Source: Acanthochromis polyacanthus
Lineage: Eukaryota > Chordata > Actinopteri > Pomacentridae
DNA length: 64,000 bases
Assembly: GCF_021347895.1 (NCBI RefSeq)
Contig: NC_067126.1
Span: forward strand, 30,578,482-30,642,481
Direction: 5' to 3'
Shown one piece after another: positions 38,086-50,060 of the stretch (position 1 is the first letter of the stretch; each line of letters starts with the position of its first letter). Below the pieces are notes generated by a model, which saw only the letters and a program-made list of their open reading frames with translations, did no database searches and was not told where the DNA came from. The position numbers and the translations under genes were made by a program.

Positions 38086-39303
38086 GGGTGCTAGATGGGT
38101 CTCCCCCAGGTACCTCTAGGGAGCCACATTAGGCCTAACTGACAGACTGACAGGAACACACAGACACACAGAGGCAGACACACACATACAGTCCATGCCT
38201 TGCCCAAGCGCTCACTCCTCCTACAGTACACCAGCTCACATGCTCCCAAGGCATGGCACACTTTGCATAGAGCAGTGACTTTGCTTTACATCAATTTTTT
38301 CAGACACAAAATTATTTTTCACCCCTCTAGCCTCTCCATGCTACATGGAAGTTTTGAAATGAATAATGGAAACAACAGAGCTGAAGACTCATGGGATCCA
38401 TTTAAAGATGTGGGAGAGGCGATGCAGTCAGGGTTTGGACTGCAGAAACATCACGCTCCAAGTAAATGAATCTACCATTGTTCTGCACTGCATAGAAATG
38501 CTGCTATAAACCGTGTGCAGGCCTAATAATGCCAACAATGATGTAATATTAATACATTTTTCCTTTAAATAGGGAGAGCCTAAGAGGAAAACTACAACAA
38601 TAAACCAACAAAAATATACCTCTAGTTTTTATTTCATCCTAAATGATCTGTGGGCAGATTGAGTTGGACACGGTGCAGCAGCAACCACCTAAAAACATAA
38701 AACAGCCCTGTACTCCGCAGATGTAATACTACACTACCCACTGAAATCAAACAGAACACAATGTTATGTTTAGTGCGAGCAACATCCTAGACAGAGCAGC
38801 TCAACAAATGGCTTCATTTCCTTTGCGAAAGTGGGAGTTTAAACTATGTTTAGCTTTTCTCAGCAAAACCTTCGTTTGGTATTTCCACCTTGCCTCCCCA
38901 GATAGTTGCAGTGGAAGTGAGCGAGAGAGCGTGGGGCAGTCCACTGTAACAGCTATTTTAGACCATGCAAAGTCAACACGACTCCCTGAGGTGATTTCCT
39001 GATAATGAACACAAAAGAAGTGTCAGCCCTCATAAAGCTCAGTGATGACGCTGAACTCTTGAGCACTTGTTTTTTTTTTTTTTTTGTGCTCTTAGATTTA
39101 AATTAATCTAACACCGGGTAGGCTTTAAGAGGGCCTATCAGATAGGCCGCACGCCAGACAACAAGACTTTTCAATGACTACACACAAGTGAGAAACAGCT
39201 TTATGACTTCATGTCTATGTGTGTTCATGTTACAATAATCAATGGACAAACATTTTCTTTCTTTCTTTCCTTTCCCTTCATGTCATGTCTTACTCCTGCA
39301 CAG

Positions 39304-39597
39304 ACTGCTGTGGTCCCGTCACGGTGTCACTGCAGACACCCGCTGCCGTGCCGCAGCCTGACACCTTAAACCTCCATGGCAGCCTAGACTCGCCCCTCCA
39401 TCCTCCAGCCCCCCCTTCGTTCCTTCCCTCCACTCACCCTCATCTCCCTCCTCTCCACACCATCAGGCAAACCTCAACCCATCCTCTCCCGTCCCTGGCA
39501 CTCAAGGGTCCCTCTGCTAGCACCTGGCGCCGAGCCAGCCTGTCAACCAACCGCACTCCACGGAGGATGAATGAATCGCAGAGAACTTTGAGATAAC
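39304..39597 (+). other. GC/pyrimidine-rich open frame behind a strong acceptor, antisense to fign
   Basis: A long CT-rich tract (from about 39254) ends in CCTGCACAG at 39303, a good vertebrate acceptor on the plus strand. A Pro/Ser/His-rich frame stays open to TGA or TAA near 39595. The block is far richer in C than its flanks. No family is recognised and the low-complexity composition argues against a conserved protein. It may be an exon of an antisense non-coding RNA, or pyrimidine-rich sequence with a chance frame. Confidence 0.2.
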
Positions 39598-39633
39598 CAC
39601 TGATAGCTCGCATCTCATCTGATCATCGTTTTA

Positions 39634-39669
39634 GCTAATTGTCCCAAATTGATATTTGAGACAATTAGC
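39634..39669. other. 36-bp two-fold symmetric element
   Basis: Arms GCTAATTGTC (39634-39643) and GACAATTAGC (39660-39669) are perfect reverse complements. After one mismatch the symmetry continues with CAAAT (39645-39649) and ATTTG (39654-39658) around a 4-nt centre, so 15 of 16 arm positions pair. Each outer arm holds a TAATTG homeodomain core and an ACAAT SOX-type core. Too short for a microRNA precursor. Confidence 0.6.
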
Positions 39670-41179
39670 ATGGGGTGTGATGAATGGGAGGCAGGGAAAC
39701 AGTCAAAACATGAACTTTTATATTCAAAGCAAATCCATGCATGCTCTTGAATATAAATGTCAAAGTTAATTCCGGCATGTATTTCAATACATGAATTATA
39801 ACACTATTATATTGTCATTACTACAATGGCAAAGTGAAATGGTTGTGACACACTGTTATTCTGTGAGACAAATGTATTCAGAATGACAGTTATATTTTTT
39901 CATCTCTTGTTAAATTTCAGAGAAGCTACATTTTTATGGAAACACATCAGTGGGATCAGAGTTAGTCAGACTTAATAGAAATAAGGGGTTTAGTTGATTA
40001 AAAGAAGTCGGCATCAAGATAAATTTGAGGATTTGTATGGAGACATTCAAGCATTTTCCATTTCAAATAACCTATAATGAAGCTGACGAACGTGGTGAAA
40101 TGAAATAGTCCTTAAAGGTTGTCTAGTTGCCTGGATTTTCAGTGCAGCTAGAATGATGGCCTCGATTACCAGATTAATCAAACACTGGTTTGTGAGAACA
40201 CAAGGGGAATTTTAATACAGCAAAAATATTGGGTTTTCTCCTATCCTCTTGTGAAAGGCTTGCTGCTCTCTCGCAGTACAAAACTCCCCAACAGCATGCA
40301 AAAAATAAAAATATAAAAAAAACACCTTGGTAGAAGGACAGGAACAAACACCTCTCTTCACCAAGGTTATTCAATGATAAGCAACGGTACTCACGCACAC
40401 AATGACGGCTCCAAGTGCCAGCTATTTTCAAAAGTCATGGAATTGTAGATTTTTGTTAATCATACTCCTTGAGTGCCGGGTATTCACTGGCTGAGAGTAA
40501 CAGTGCATTATCTGGCCAAAGAAATAAATTAAAGACGTGGAAGCAGATTCAGTCATAAGGACATAATGTTGTTATTCCTTGTAGATGAATAACATGTTCA
40601 TGCTGTCGTCTAGCGCTGTCTCCTGCCCACTCCATTCAGACCTTGCTCATAAAGCAACCTATGAATGACATCCTCAGCTAGAAAATACCAAATTTATATT
40701 ACACATTTTATTAGAAAACACTTTGAAGCGATATAAGGAGGGCTAAATTTAAAAACAAACATATTTCTCTCTAGATTGAAAGGCAAGATTCTAGGCAAAT
40801 GGCCACGCTGAAATGAAGATTTAAAAATCTTTTTGGTCAGTGAAAAAACTCAAGAATTTTGCATGTCTAATTAAAATGTAAACAGTGTAATGAGGACATC
40901 AGTGATTTAGGCAAACGTCTCTCTGGCTGCCACTGGGGGTATGATAATTACAGAGGCAAATCTATGAATGCACATGAATCTCCTACAAGTCCAGATTAAA
41001 AGCCTTAGTGCTAAACCTAGTTTAGTACACCTGGGGATTGTCTATTCTAGCCAATCCCCAACAGGCACCAAGCTGCCTCGTCTCCTTATGAGTGCAGAGA
41101 CACCTCATGTGAAGCAGATGAAACAAAGCCCCTGTTTCAATGTGTTGGAAACGAGAAGAACAAGGAGTTTAAGGCAACA

Positions 41180-41360
41180 AATGCTGTACTCTGTGTAAAT
41201 AATACGCCTGGCAATAATGGCCTGAATAAACCAGCCCTGCAACATACCTCATGAAAGTGCTGCTATTATAATCAGTCATTCAGTGAACCCTGAGCTCTAT
41301 AAGCACATTATACTTTATGGTATGGTTCATAATGACATTATGGGATGTATGTGTGAGGGA
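41180..41360. promoter_or_regulatory. candidate intronic conserved non-coding element
   Basis: Repeat-free block with ATTATAATCAGTCATTCAG and TTCATAATGACATTATGG (the latter a partial palindrome, CATAATGACATTATG). Texture only. Confidence 0.25.
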
Positions 41361-41454
41361 TTAGTTTCCTTAAAAAAAGAAATTAGAAAGAGAACAAGGC
41401 ATTGTGTCCACCCTCAATCTGGTACAAAGAAAAAACAGACAGGCAGACCAGCAT

Positions 41455-41563
41455 GCACACACACACACACACATACAGCTCACAGCCACACACACACAAT
41501 CACTAAACATCTCTGCACATAATCCCTTAAATATTTAAAAACAACAACAACAACAACAACAAA
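41455..41563. repeat. (CA)n and (CAA)n microsatellites
   Basis: Two CA tracts (from 41456 and about 41486) and a CAA array (41541-41561). Confidence 0.9.
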
Positions 41564-42129
41564 AAACAATATGAACTTGAATAAAACCAAAGAAATCCAA
41601 AGAGCTACAGGAATTACAGGCTGCAGTAAAATAGGCTCCAAATATCCGCAAGGTCTTTCAGTATTCAACCTGCATTGCTATATCCACTGGAATCTGCTAA
41701 ACTAAATTAATCTGTGAGTATTTTGTCAGAATTAGAACAAAAAAAAATGACATGACAAACCCGTAGCTGGGAGACATATGAAGGGTAAGAACAAGCAGCC
41801 ATTGGTAGACACATGCATTTTAGAAAATGTCTATGCCATATGCTGTCACTCAGAGGAGAAAAAAAAAACAAGTCTGAGCAGACAGTCACTGTGTCTAAAT
41901 GAGATGGTAGGAGGAGGAGGAGGAGGGAAGAGAAAGGGAGGATGTCAAGGATTCATGGTCCTTCATCTTTGCAGTAGAGCAAACACGTCCCTCAGTATAG
42001 CAACAGACAGCTGCCTCCACCTTCTAATGCAGTCCAACTTAAATCACTGCAAGAATTGTCAGCATAGAGAGAAACACACAAAGATAACATAGCAAGCTGC
42101 CATGAGGGAAACGACAGAGATGTGGATAC

Positions 42130-42191
42130 AAGAGAGGAAGAGGAATAGAGAAAGAGACAAAGAGAGAGAAGAAGGGAGGGAGGGGGGGAGA
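42130..42191. repeat. near-homopurine tract
   Basis: About 62 bp of A/G on the plus strand with only two interruptions, ending in a G-rich stretch. A shorter GGA array is at 41908-41930. Such tracts can adopt triplex (H-DNA) structure. Confidence 0.8.
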
Positions 42192-43189
42192 CCCGTTGAA
42201 AGAGTGGAGTTTTTTCGTCCCTTTTTTTGCTGGAGCCTGACTCCGTTGGGGACTCCCTCGCTTCTTTATATGAAAAACAGGAAAGACACCGCTTAACATA
42301 TTTGCTTAAATGGCAATCCTGCACTGATCTGGTACAATATAGTCAAGGGGTTGGATGGGATTTCTTGTAGTTACTGACAAATAGATCCATGTGTAAAGAT
42401 GAGCATTTCATCTATTTACAAAAGCCCTGCAGACATCCCAGGGGGTGTTTGCACAGAGTCAGCTCAAGGTATTCAAGAGCTGCCTTAATTGTCTTCATTT
42501 GTGCACGTATAAAGTGTCAGTTCTGTCGCATAGCACTTCCCTAAAGTAATGTTTTAAATCGGGCTGTCGATTTCAATGATCACTTGTGGTGTTACACACT
42601 TCAGATTATGGACAGAGCATTTAGAGAAGCTCATCTGCTTCACAAGGACACATGACACACCATCAAGTCAAAGATTTCTCTAAGACGCCCATCTTCAATA
42701 ATTTCTGCATTATGCGTGGGTAAATCAGTAATTAAGCAACCTAACAATGAATCACAGACTGTGCGTTATAATCATCATAACAGCAATAAACACTAAATTC
42801 CTGGAAGCCTATTTTGATTTATGTGGTGCAGCTACAACACACAAACAAGAGCGTACAAAGTAGCATTATACCAAGAAAAAAATATATTTTAAAGTGTAAT
42901 TTCTTTTTGATAAAAATCTAACTACTAGAAAGGTGCACTGATTGCGCAGTGGAAAATAAATCTTCTGCTTTGTCCACCATCAACAAGGGATCCTTTGTCA
43001 ATGTAACACAACAAAATACAACAAGAATATTTTTTTTGCAAGCCAACGTCACTGGAAAATAGGTGGACGCAATTACTTGACTCCACACAACTTCTTGCTA
43101 TTATTTACACTCACTCTTAAACGTGTGAACATGTGTGACACACAGTGAAGGGGGTGATGAAAACAGGGGGGTCAGCATCTGTTGTAAAA

Positions 43190-43460
43190 TTCAGCTGCAG
43201 AGATTTATGTCAAGCAGCAGCTCAGATTGTTATCATAAGTGCTATCCTATCAGAAATAAACAGAGCTGTCAGCTTCTTTTCATGCACGCTGGAGGTGTCT
43301 GGGGTTAAGTAAGGATCTGCAAGAATCGCCTAACACACTGCAGGAGCTCAGACATGGAACCCTTCTGGAGTTTGAACTCTGATAAATATGCTCAGGTAGT
43401 ATTTAATAATTAGGCTATTAGAGATCAAAGATTCAGGAGGATGGTTTGATAATGACAAGA
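43190..43460. promoter_or_regulatory. candidate intronic conserved non-coding element
   Basis: Repeat-free block with CAGATTGTTATCATAAG (SOX-like ATTGTTATC), TGATAAATATGCTCAGG and TTTAATAATTAGGC. Texture only. Confidence 0.25.
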
Positions 43461-44819
43461 TGATGTTTTGCAATTTATCAACCTGCTCTCATAACTGAAA
43501 CCTGAAACATAATCTCTAGTAAAATTAGCAGTGAACATATGGCAGTATGAAAATTCAAGCGTTATGTTTTTGTAAAAAAAAAAAGAAAAAAGTTCTCAAT
43601 TAAATAATGCAACTCCATAAATGAAATGGCACATGTGAAGAGCCCGTGCACGGTGTTTAAGTTTTACAGCACGAACGGTGGAAACAAATTAAAGTGTGAT
43701 TTATTGCTCCAGTCAATTTGTCATCTTACTCAGTGTTCATGTCTGAGCAGCTCAAATCAAAATTCACTGAAACAAAAGTCGCCGGCACACATGCATGTGG
43801 GGCACAGATATGAAAAAACAACCAAACCTGACCGACGAATTTAATACCCACTTTACAAAAACACATTACAACCAAACACTCCAACATAATGAAAACGGTA
43901 GTAATGTACATTTTTTCCACTGAGTGACGGATGCTGGAATGCTGTTATTTTTGAAGAGGAGTGAAAACATACTTCAGCTCACTGCTGATGATGTTAATTT
44001 CCTCTCAAAGCAAAACATGCAAATGAAATGTGTGAACACAATTAAGTAAATTGTTCTATGGAGGTGGGAAGGGTTCACTTAGGACAAAGTGTTTGCAAAA
44101 GAGAGACAGCACACAACTTGTTACTTCTCCTGACTTTGTGTCCATTTGCTGGCTTGTCACAAATCATTTCCACTGCAGCATGAATAACAGCTATTTCTGA
44201 CGTTGCCTTTGAACTAATTTTTGACCGGCTGGTGTTTTTTCACTTGTGAAATGTTATTGAGTGTGACGACCAAATAAAAAGCACATGTGTGTGAATTTTC
44301 CTAAAAGCTGTTCTGCATCGCATAAGTTGTTTGACAAACTACCAGCACAATAATAATTTTGTACTAATATTGTAAAATTGACAGATTACTGCAATTCTGT
44401 ATTTTGTTTAGTTTTGTAGTTACTTTTCACCTATCATTCATATCAATAATTAGTGAAAAAACAAAGGCATATTTATGATGCAACCTGTAACTATGACACT
44501 GATTTTATTATTCTCATATTTTTTAACATTTAAAAGAGCTCATGAGCTACTGTCACATTCCAATTTTCATAATAGACAGTTTTCAATTCCTTTGAGGGTA
44601 AATATTTAATTCAAGGCTAAATTCTGACATAGAAACAGACTGAACACTTAGTAGGTTTTCAATTTGAACCCCTAATGAAAATGTGCAACCCTTTTAAATT
44701 CACAGTCATTGTCTATTAAGCAAAATAGTCATACTGGTAAGAGTCACGCATGCAAAAAATATATATAAGAAAGCAGTGCAATGAGGAGGGAGAAAAAGAA
44801 AAAAGAAACTGCACATAAA

Positions 44820-45060
44820 GAATGCCAGTTACAGAAAGCAAATTAAAATGGGGGCAAATTCCTCAACCTTCACAAGGTGCTTTGAAATTAATTGATAACG
44901 CCACTTGTATGAAATTAATCACACAATGTACCCTTATCTCTCAAGTGTGCCCATTACAATTAATTTAACCCAAATCAAGTAAACTTCTGAACATGAACCA
45001 ATGCATGCACAAGAGGGAGGAAAAATAAAATACATTCCTTCAATGACAGCTCTTTACCCT
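44820..45060. promoter_or_regulatory. candidate element just inside fign intron 2
   Basis: Lies within 300 bp of the start-codon exon. The motif GAAATTAAT occurs twice about 28 bp apart (near 44884 and 44912), and CAATTAATTTAACCC follows. Unusually well-formed homeodomain cores in otherwise complex sequence suggest a regulatory element near the exon. Confidence 0.35.
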
Positions 45061-45120
45061 CCCCCAGATGCGACAAATACAAAAAAATAACATTAAAAGA
45101 TAATTACAAATTGCACATAC

Positions 45121-45145
45121 CATAAATACTGGTGCTAGTGATCAT
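45121..45145 (-). CDS. fign: fidgetin, small start-codon exon (MITSTSIY + G)
   Basis: This is the translated part of a 35-nt exon spanning 45121..45155. On the minus strand a pyrimidine-rich tract and TAG acceptor (45157-45156) precede GCTTGAAGAC, then ATG. The exon encodes M-I-T-S-T-S-I-Y and ends in a single G before a GTATGT donor (45120-45115). That phase-1 end matches the large exon, which begins GT CTA AAG, giving Y-G-L-K-M-Q-W. As I recall it, human fidgetin starts MISSTSVYGLKMQW, so the peptide, phase and splice sites agree. The base at -3 of the ATG is G, an acceptable initiation context. Joining to exon 1 places TAA in frame 18 nt upstream, so translation cannot start earlier. The alternative start is the Met at 24072, four codons into the joined large-exon sequence. 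Confidence 0.9.
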
Positions 45146-45155
45146 GTCTTCAAGC

Positions 45156-46081
45156 CTAAAAACAAGAGGAGAGGGGAAAACAGCAGAATCGGAATTTTCA
45201 CGAGGAGGAATTCCAAAGGTTGTTTCTCATAACAGGCACTTTTTTTTCTTCCTCAGCTATCGGATTTCACAACTTTACGCACGGTCTCTTGTTCCGTCCT
45301 CGGGTGTTCATTTAGGCAGAGTAATTAAGGAATATACCATTAAGGCAAAACGGGAAAAAAACGGGAGCTTGCGGGTGGAATCTATGTGTATATACGAAGC
45401 AAAAAAAGCCCTGCACGGAGACGAGAGAGCCACACAGGCGGCTGGAGCCTGTCACTTCTTGCGCGAATTGGAACAAGAGAATAGGAAGCATGTGAGCGAC
45501 TGTAGATGACATAAAACACACATTCTTCATGCCGCCCATTAGAGGAAGAGGCTAAAGCAGCGTGATGCCCCCCTCCCTGTACTTTTAAAATAGATTACTT
45601 GCCAGCAGTTGTCCCACTAAGAGCGCAATGACAACCCATCTATTAACCTCCCCGCCTGCGGTTATCGTGGCAAGTTTTATTCCGGCTGACATGCAAAAAG
45701 AAAAAAGAAGAAAAAACGCAAAACTTCTCGTTGCAAAAGGAAAGTTATTTAGGATCCAGCCGCGTGTGCAACCTTCAAACTAGTTCAATATTAATTTGCA
45801 AATTTGCTCGGCAGCCTTCATTTAGTATATTCCCCCCCTCAAAGCGGTGACAAGTAAATTTAGGCATCGGGAGAAAAGGAGCAGGATGAGCGGCCACACT
45901 GACTGACTGGCTGCAGCTCTGTGATGCGCGACATCGTTCCTCTCTCTCGCTGCGAGCGCGTATACGGAGCTGCTCCGTTTCTCTTTTTTAATTGTTCGCA
46001 TCACCGCCGCACACACGCACGCACGCACACACACACACACACACACACCCGCACACACAGACACACTAATCGGACACTTAC
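45156..46081 (-). other. fign: fign intron 1
   Basis: A 926-nt GT-AG intron between the untranslated first exon and the start-codon exon. It begins GTAAGTG and ends in a pyrimidine-rich tract with TAG. The donor-proximal part is CpG-rich and includes the GCAC/CA microsatellite. No coding signal is apparent; open frames on the plus strand here are chance. Confidence 0.75.
46008..46072. repeat. GCAC/CA microsatellite in intron 1
   Basis: GCACGCAC units merge into about 14 CA units, then CCGCACACAC. Confidence 0.9.
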
Positions 46082-46330
46082 CTGTGTTAGTTGACAGGGC
46101 AGCGTCAAGGTTTATAGTACCATCGATCCGGCCAGTGCGCAGATGAATGGCTTGCTCGGGTTACGCGTGGCTGCTCACCATTTGAAACCATTCCAAGTTA
46201 GAGAGGGGAAGACTGACCACAGCCTCTGCCATGTTGGAATTCCAAACCCTGGACAGCTGCTCCACTGACTGAAGGCTGCACGCTGCTCACTGCGCATGTT
46301 CTCTCCGGCGAGAGCCAAATTCAAAGAGAA
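46082..46330 (-). other. fign: fign 5' untranslated exon 1 (5' end approximate)
   Basis: The 3' edge is well defined: on the minus strand CTAACACAG is followed by GTAAGTG, a near-perfect vertebrate splice donor, with the exon's last base at 46082. Spliced to the 35-nt exon, it contributes an in-frame TAA (46089-46087) before the start codon. The segment is richer in GC and CpG than its surroundings, as expected near a vertebrate promoter. The 5' end at about 46330 is a guess from where this composition fades; no transcript evidence is available. Confidence 0.6.
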
Positions 46331-46500
46331 TCAACCCTAATGAGCAGCAGTTCACAAGTAGCCTATCATGGCAGCATTTTGCTTTAGGCAATTTGACGCA
46401 TTAACTATCTAATTGTACTGTCTGCAAGCACTACTTGGAACTGCCTTCCTCTGCCTTGTACTGTATATATACACTGCTGGGAGCTGTGTGAGGTGCCCTC
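46250..46500 (-). promoter_or_regulatory. fign: probable fign promoter region
   Basis: Immediately upstream of exon 1. CpG content rises between about 46.1 and 46.32 kb. A TATATATA tract lies at 46464-46471; it could act as a TATA box with a start near 46435, or be a short AT repeat. The broad CpG-rich form is the likelier promoter type for a developmental gene. The transcription start cannot be fixed from sequence alone. Confidence 0.35.
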
Positions 46501-47039
46501 GCGTGCTTGTTTGTTTGTGTAAGACAGTGGTTTCTATATTTTATATCCATCTGTAGACATGTTGTGCCATTTTCCAGTGCGTAAAAACATTCTTGATACT
46601 GAAAATATTCTACATCTCTTCTGTTCTCTACAAGAAGCATCACAAAATGCATCACACATCTTTAAATAAACTTCACCAACCTGCTGATGTTGTGAACTAA
46701 ACTCACCCCAGGGTCAGTGGAATTTCATACGTAGACAAGCAGAAATATGTTTGTTTGCAGAGATCTTGCAGCCAGCAGCAGAGCAGCTTAGCATAAAGAC
46801 AGAAGGAGTTTTTGTAGGTTGTCCTGCAACCTCACAGTGACAGCAACACTCCAGGAAGCCAGTGCATCCGGCCAAGAAATCTCTCTTCATATTTGGCACA
46901 GTTTGGTTTTTCTCATAGATGAAACATATACCATGTTATGTGTTAATCAGTGAGCTATTGAGGAGTTTGGATCTGCAGAAAAAACAAGTCTGTTGTTCCC
47001 CTAAACTAAACCAGCAGGCACCCAACAGTAATGTTTGTA

Positions 47040-47340
47040 GACTGTGCACTTTACAGGTATCAATCCTCTCATCTCACTCTTAAAATTGTGTCCAGGAAGT
47101 CCTAATTGTAATGTTATGACACACACTTTAGCACACTGTTGTCCAGCCTCTCAATACTATCTGTGCACGGCCTTGAAAGACAGAGGTGATCTCTCCTCCA
47201 CTGGGGAATCACAGCAGAAAGACCCTGGTCAGACACACGATATGAGCACCAAAAGTCGCATTATGCCCTCTCATCTCCATACCCAAGGCTCTTGGAGTGA
47301 TGCATTGATTCAGCCTTCACTACTCCCTTGACTGCACCAT
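47040..47340. promoter_or_regulatory. candidate conserved non-coding element upstream of fign
   Basis: Repeat-free, balanced block about 1 kb upstream of exon 1, including AAGTCCTAATTGTAATG and GGGGAATCACAGC. Texture only. Confidence 0.2.
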
Positions 47341-48218
47341 GCTAATTCCAACTGCATGAACTCTTTGGAGAAATCCTACCCATAAGGCAGGACACAAAAC
47401 AGCCACTGAGCCGCTCTGGAAAAATGACAGATTTTAAGCTCACATGCACCAGCATCATTCACCACCACTGTATAGCGTTCTGCCACTGTTAGCAAACAAT
47501 GAAGAGAAAATTGCCGTAATAACAAGAACGTGTGTATTCGGCTGCTGGTTATTTGAGAATGCCAGTGCCTCATCAGATAATTTTCTGACCCTAGCGGAAC
47601 AATATCCTGTTAATACGCAGATGACTCGGCCTAGAAGTGAGTGTCCGCGCTCGTAGGAACGGCCAGTGAAAATCTCTGTGTGCTGTGGAGGTCATAGTGA
47701 AAACAACAGCAGTGCATTTCCAGGTGTAGCCACGTCCATTGTCTCCTTCCTCATATGGGCATGTTCAGTCTGTGCCTTTGTCCTTGTGTCAGCAGGCAGG
47801 ACATTCTAAATTATTTTGCTCAGCTGCCTCCCTGAACTCTTGCTACAGCACGTCAATACACACATCATGCAGACACCCGCACATACAGCTACAGGGAGCA
47901 CAGTTCATGTCCATCACACACTTGAATCCTTGACACATACCAAACCTTGAGGAGAAATTATAGCCAGTGGATCAGATGATTATTTTTGTTGTTGTTCTTG
48001 ATTTTATGTGGCAATTTGAGATTATGGATTTTGTTAATACAAGCTGTAAGATTAGATGGAGCTGAATTTCAGAAAAAGAGCAACGTTTTTGCAGTAGCTC
48101 TCCTGAAGGAAGCATTTTATAGATCAGTTATTTTTATTTTATTACTCTTGTATTGATCAAACACTCGTTGAAAAAAAATGAATGGATGTAAAACAATTGG
48201 CAATATCCCCTTTCCCTT

Positions 48219-48220
<2 letters not shown>

Positions 48221-48286
<66 letters not shown>
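48221..48286. repeat. (CA)33 microsatellite
   Basis: Uninterrupted 66-bp array upstream of fign. Confidence 0.98.
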
Positions 48287-48290
<4 letters not shown>

Positions 48291-48299
48291 GAAATTGTT

Positions 48300-50060
48300 C
48301 ATTTCCCCAGGAATGAGGTTAGGGGTTTACACGGCATGTGACTGGCTGTTTTTTAACCTTCTGCCTACAGACTCTTATGTCATGTGTGATCACTTCAGCA
48401 ATGTTGCTGGGCATTTATTTTTCTCTGCCATGAAACACTGACTCTGGAGAAACCAGCCGCATGCACTGGAGCATGCATCTTTATGTAACAGTTTTTATTC
48501 CCCTGATCACTGGTTCGTGGAGGTATTGACCGGTCTTTATAGTGATTGTTGTTTCACAATAACCACAGCAGCTCAGTAGCAATGGGTGTACCTATACTTA
48601 TACAAATAAAAATGTGTTGAATACTTCCACTGGTCCTGAAACATAATGGTTTCCCATCTCCAAACGGTGTTTATATTCTCTATCATTACACAACTTACAT
48701 AAATTCAATTTGGGGATTCTGCTGGAGTAATAGTGTAAACAACATAATTTGCTGAGATGCTGCTCTGTATCTCTGGGCTATCAGAGTCAATGATTCTCAT
48801 CAGGAAAAGAGATCTTTGAGTACAAATATTAGACTCACATATGCAAGACTGCAGTTGAATGAAAGCAAACAATGAAACATTTAGCTACAAAAGAGCACTG
48901 GATATTATGGAATGAAAGATGCTCGAAAAGTGAAAAATTACAGACATGATTTCCCACATTATTTCAAGATGTGTATCCAAGTCCCTGTATAGACTCGGGC
49001 TAAAATCCTAATAGGGACAAGCTTGAAGTGAATAGAGCCCACAAGAGGATAAGCTACTAAATCTTGCAATAAAAGCAATGTGATTTACAGTAAATTCCAC
49101 AAGGCTGACAGTGCCACAGCTGAGGGCATAAACACTCCTTTCAATGCTGCGCCTCAGTTCTGTCTGCTGTGAACTACAATCACACAGGCATGCTGCTCAG
49201 CAGCAGTGACTTTGATAAATCACCAGGAAGTCCCACTGTTGGCTTAAAACTAGAACTTGTTCAGTTGCAATTCTGCATTTGTCCCTCTTTAATGTGTATG
49301 GAAGTGGCTTTAGCAGTAATCTGTCAGTGATTGATTAGGTGTGGCCAAATCCCCTTTCCGCTCTCCTCTGGTGGCTCACTGTTCAGCTGTGTATTTACAG
49401 AAAGATGGCTGTATTAGGAAGAGGCTGCCTTATTTACCTGCAACGTAAACACAGTTACTTCCACTTGGGCGAGTATACACTCAGGATGACCAGCAGTAAA
49501 ACATGAACAAGGAGTGACATGTTTGGTAGTTACTGAATTCATGCACCAATGAATAATGAAATAGGCTTATAGACCTATGACTGAGCTGCCTTGGGAAGGA
49601 TCATCATTCCTGCTTGTAACAGCAGAAAAAGATCTTGTTTTATTTCTATACAACACAATCCTTTTCTTCCTATGCGATATAAAATCAGAAATGTAACTGA
49701 TTTGTATGTAACCATTAAAACATATTTACTTTGTATGTGACTCAAGAGGTTGAAAAAGCAATTTAGCCAGGGTGTTGGATATTGATCACACTTACCAACA
49801 AATCCATTTTAATTAAATATTAAGAAAGTGTGCTGCATTGATAGAAACTGAGCAGCAACTGTTTCTCGCTTTTCTTTTGCCATCATTTAAAAAGCACACA
49901 AACTAAAAAGGAAGACATGCTTTACTAACACTCATGTGTAATTATTCTTGAAGTATAAAAGCAAGGCTGTGTTATATCTGATGCATTTTGTATTCAGTGA
50001 ATACTTTAGTTATTTTTAAAAGAAGGTCTGAGTATGAACATCCGTGCATGAATTTTAATG
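48300..50060. other. intergenic sequence, nothing definite
   Basis: AT-rich to balanced sequence with no coding support. Some blocks (near 49.1-49.4 kb) are more complex, but I see no motif cluster that justifies a call. Confidence 0.4.

Larger units (their letters stand above)
24081..45120 (-). other. fign: fign intron 2 (about 21 kb)
   Basis: A 21,040-nt GT-AG intron (donor GTATGT, acceptor TTTAG) with phase 1 on both sides. It carries the microsatellites, candidate regulatory elements and coding-like island listed separately. The remaining stretches (24.1-27.3, 28.0-30.1, 31.8-33.4, 34.0-36.2, 36.6-37.9, 39.7-41.1 and 42.3-43.1 kb) are AT-rich, and I see nothing definite in them. A very large intron between the start-codon exon and the main exon is, to my knowledge, also the arrangement in mammalian FIGN. 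Confidence 0.85.

Noticed and set aside
39634..39669. MicroRNA hairpin
   Set aside because: The stem is only about 16 bp with a 4-nt loop, far shorter than a pre-miRNA.
45132..45509. 125-aa plus-strand frame near fign exon 2
   Set aside because: Antisense to the start exon and its pyrimidine tract; no protein features.
46464..46471. Confident TATA box for fign
   Set aside because: An isolated TATATATA in a fish genome rich in TA repeats. Distance to exon 1 is unknown, so it is only mentioned within the promoter entry.
48117..48441. Frames encoding long His-Thr or Cys-Val repeats
   Set aside because: Direct translation of the (CA)33 microsatellite.
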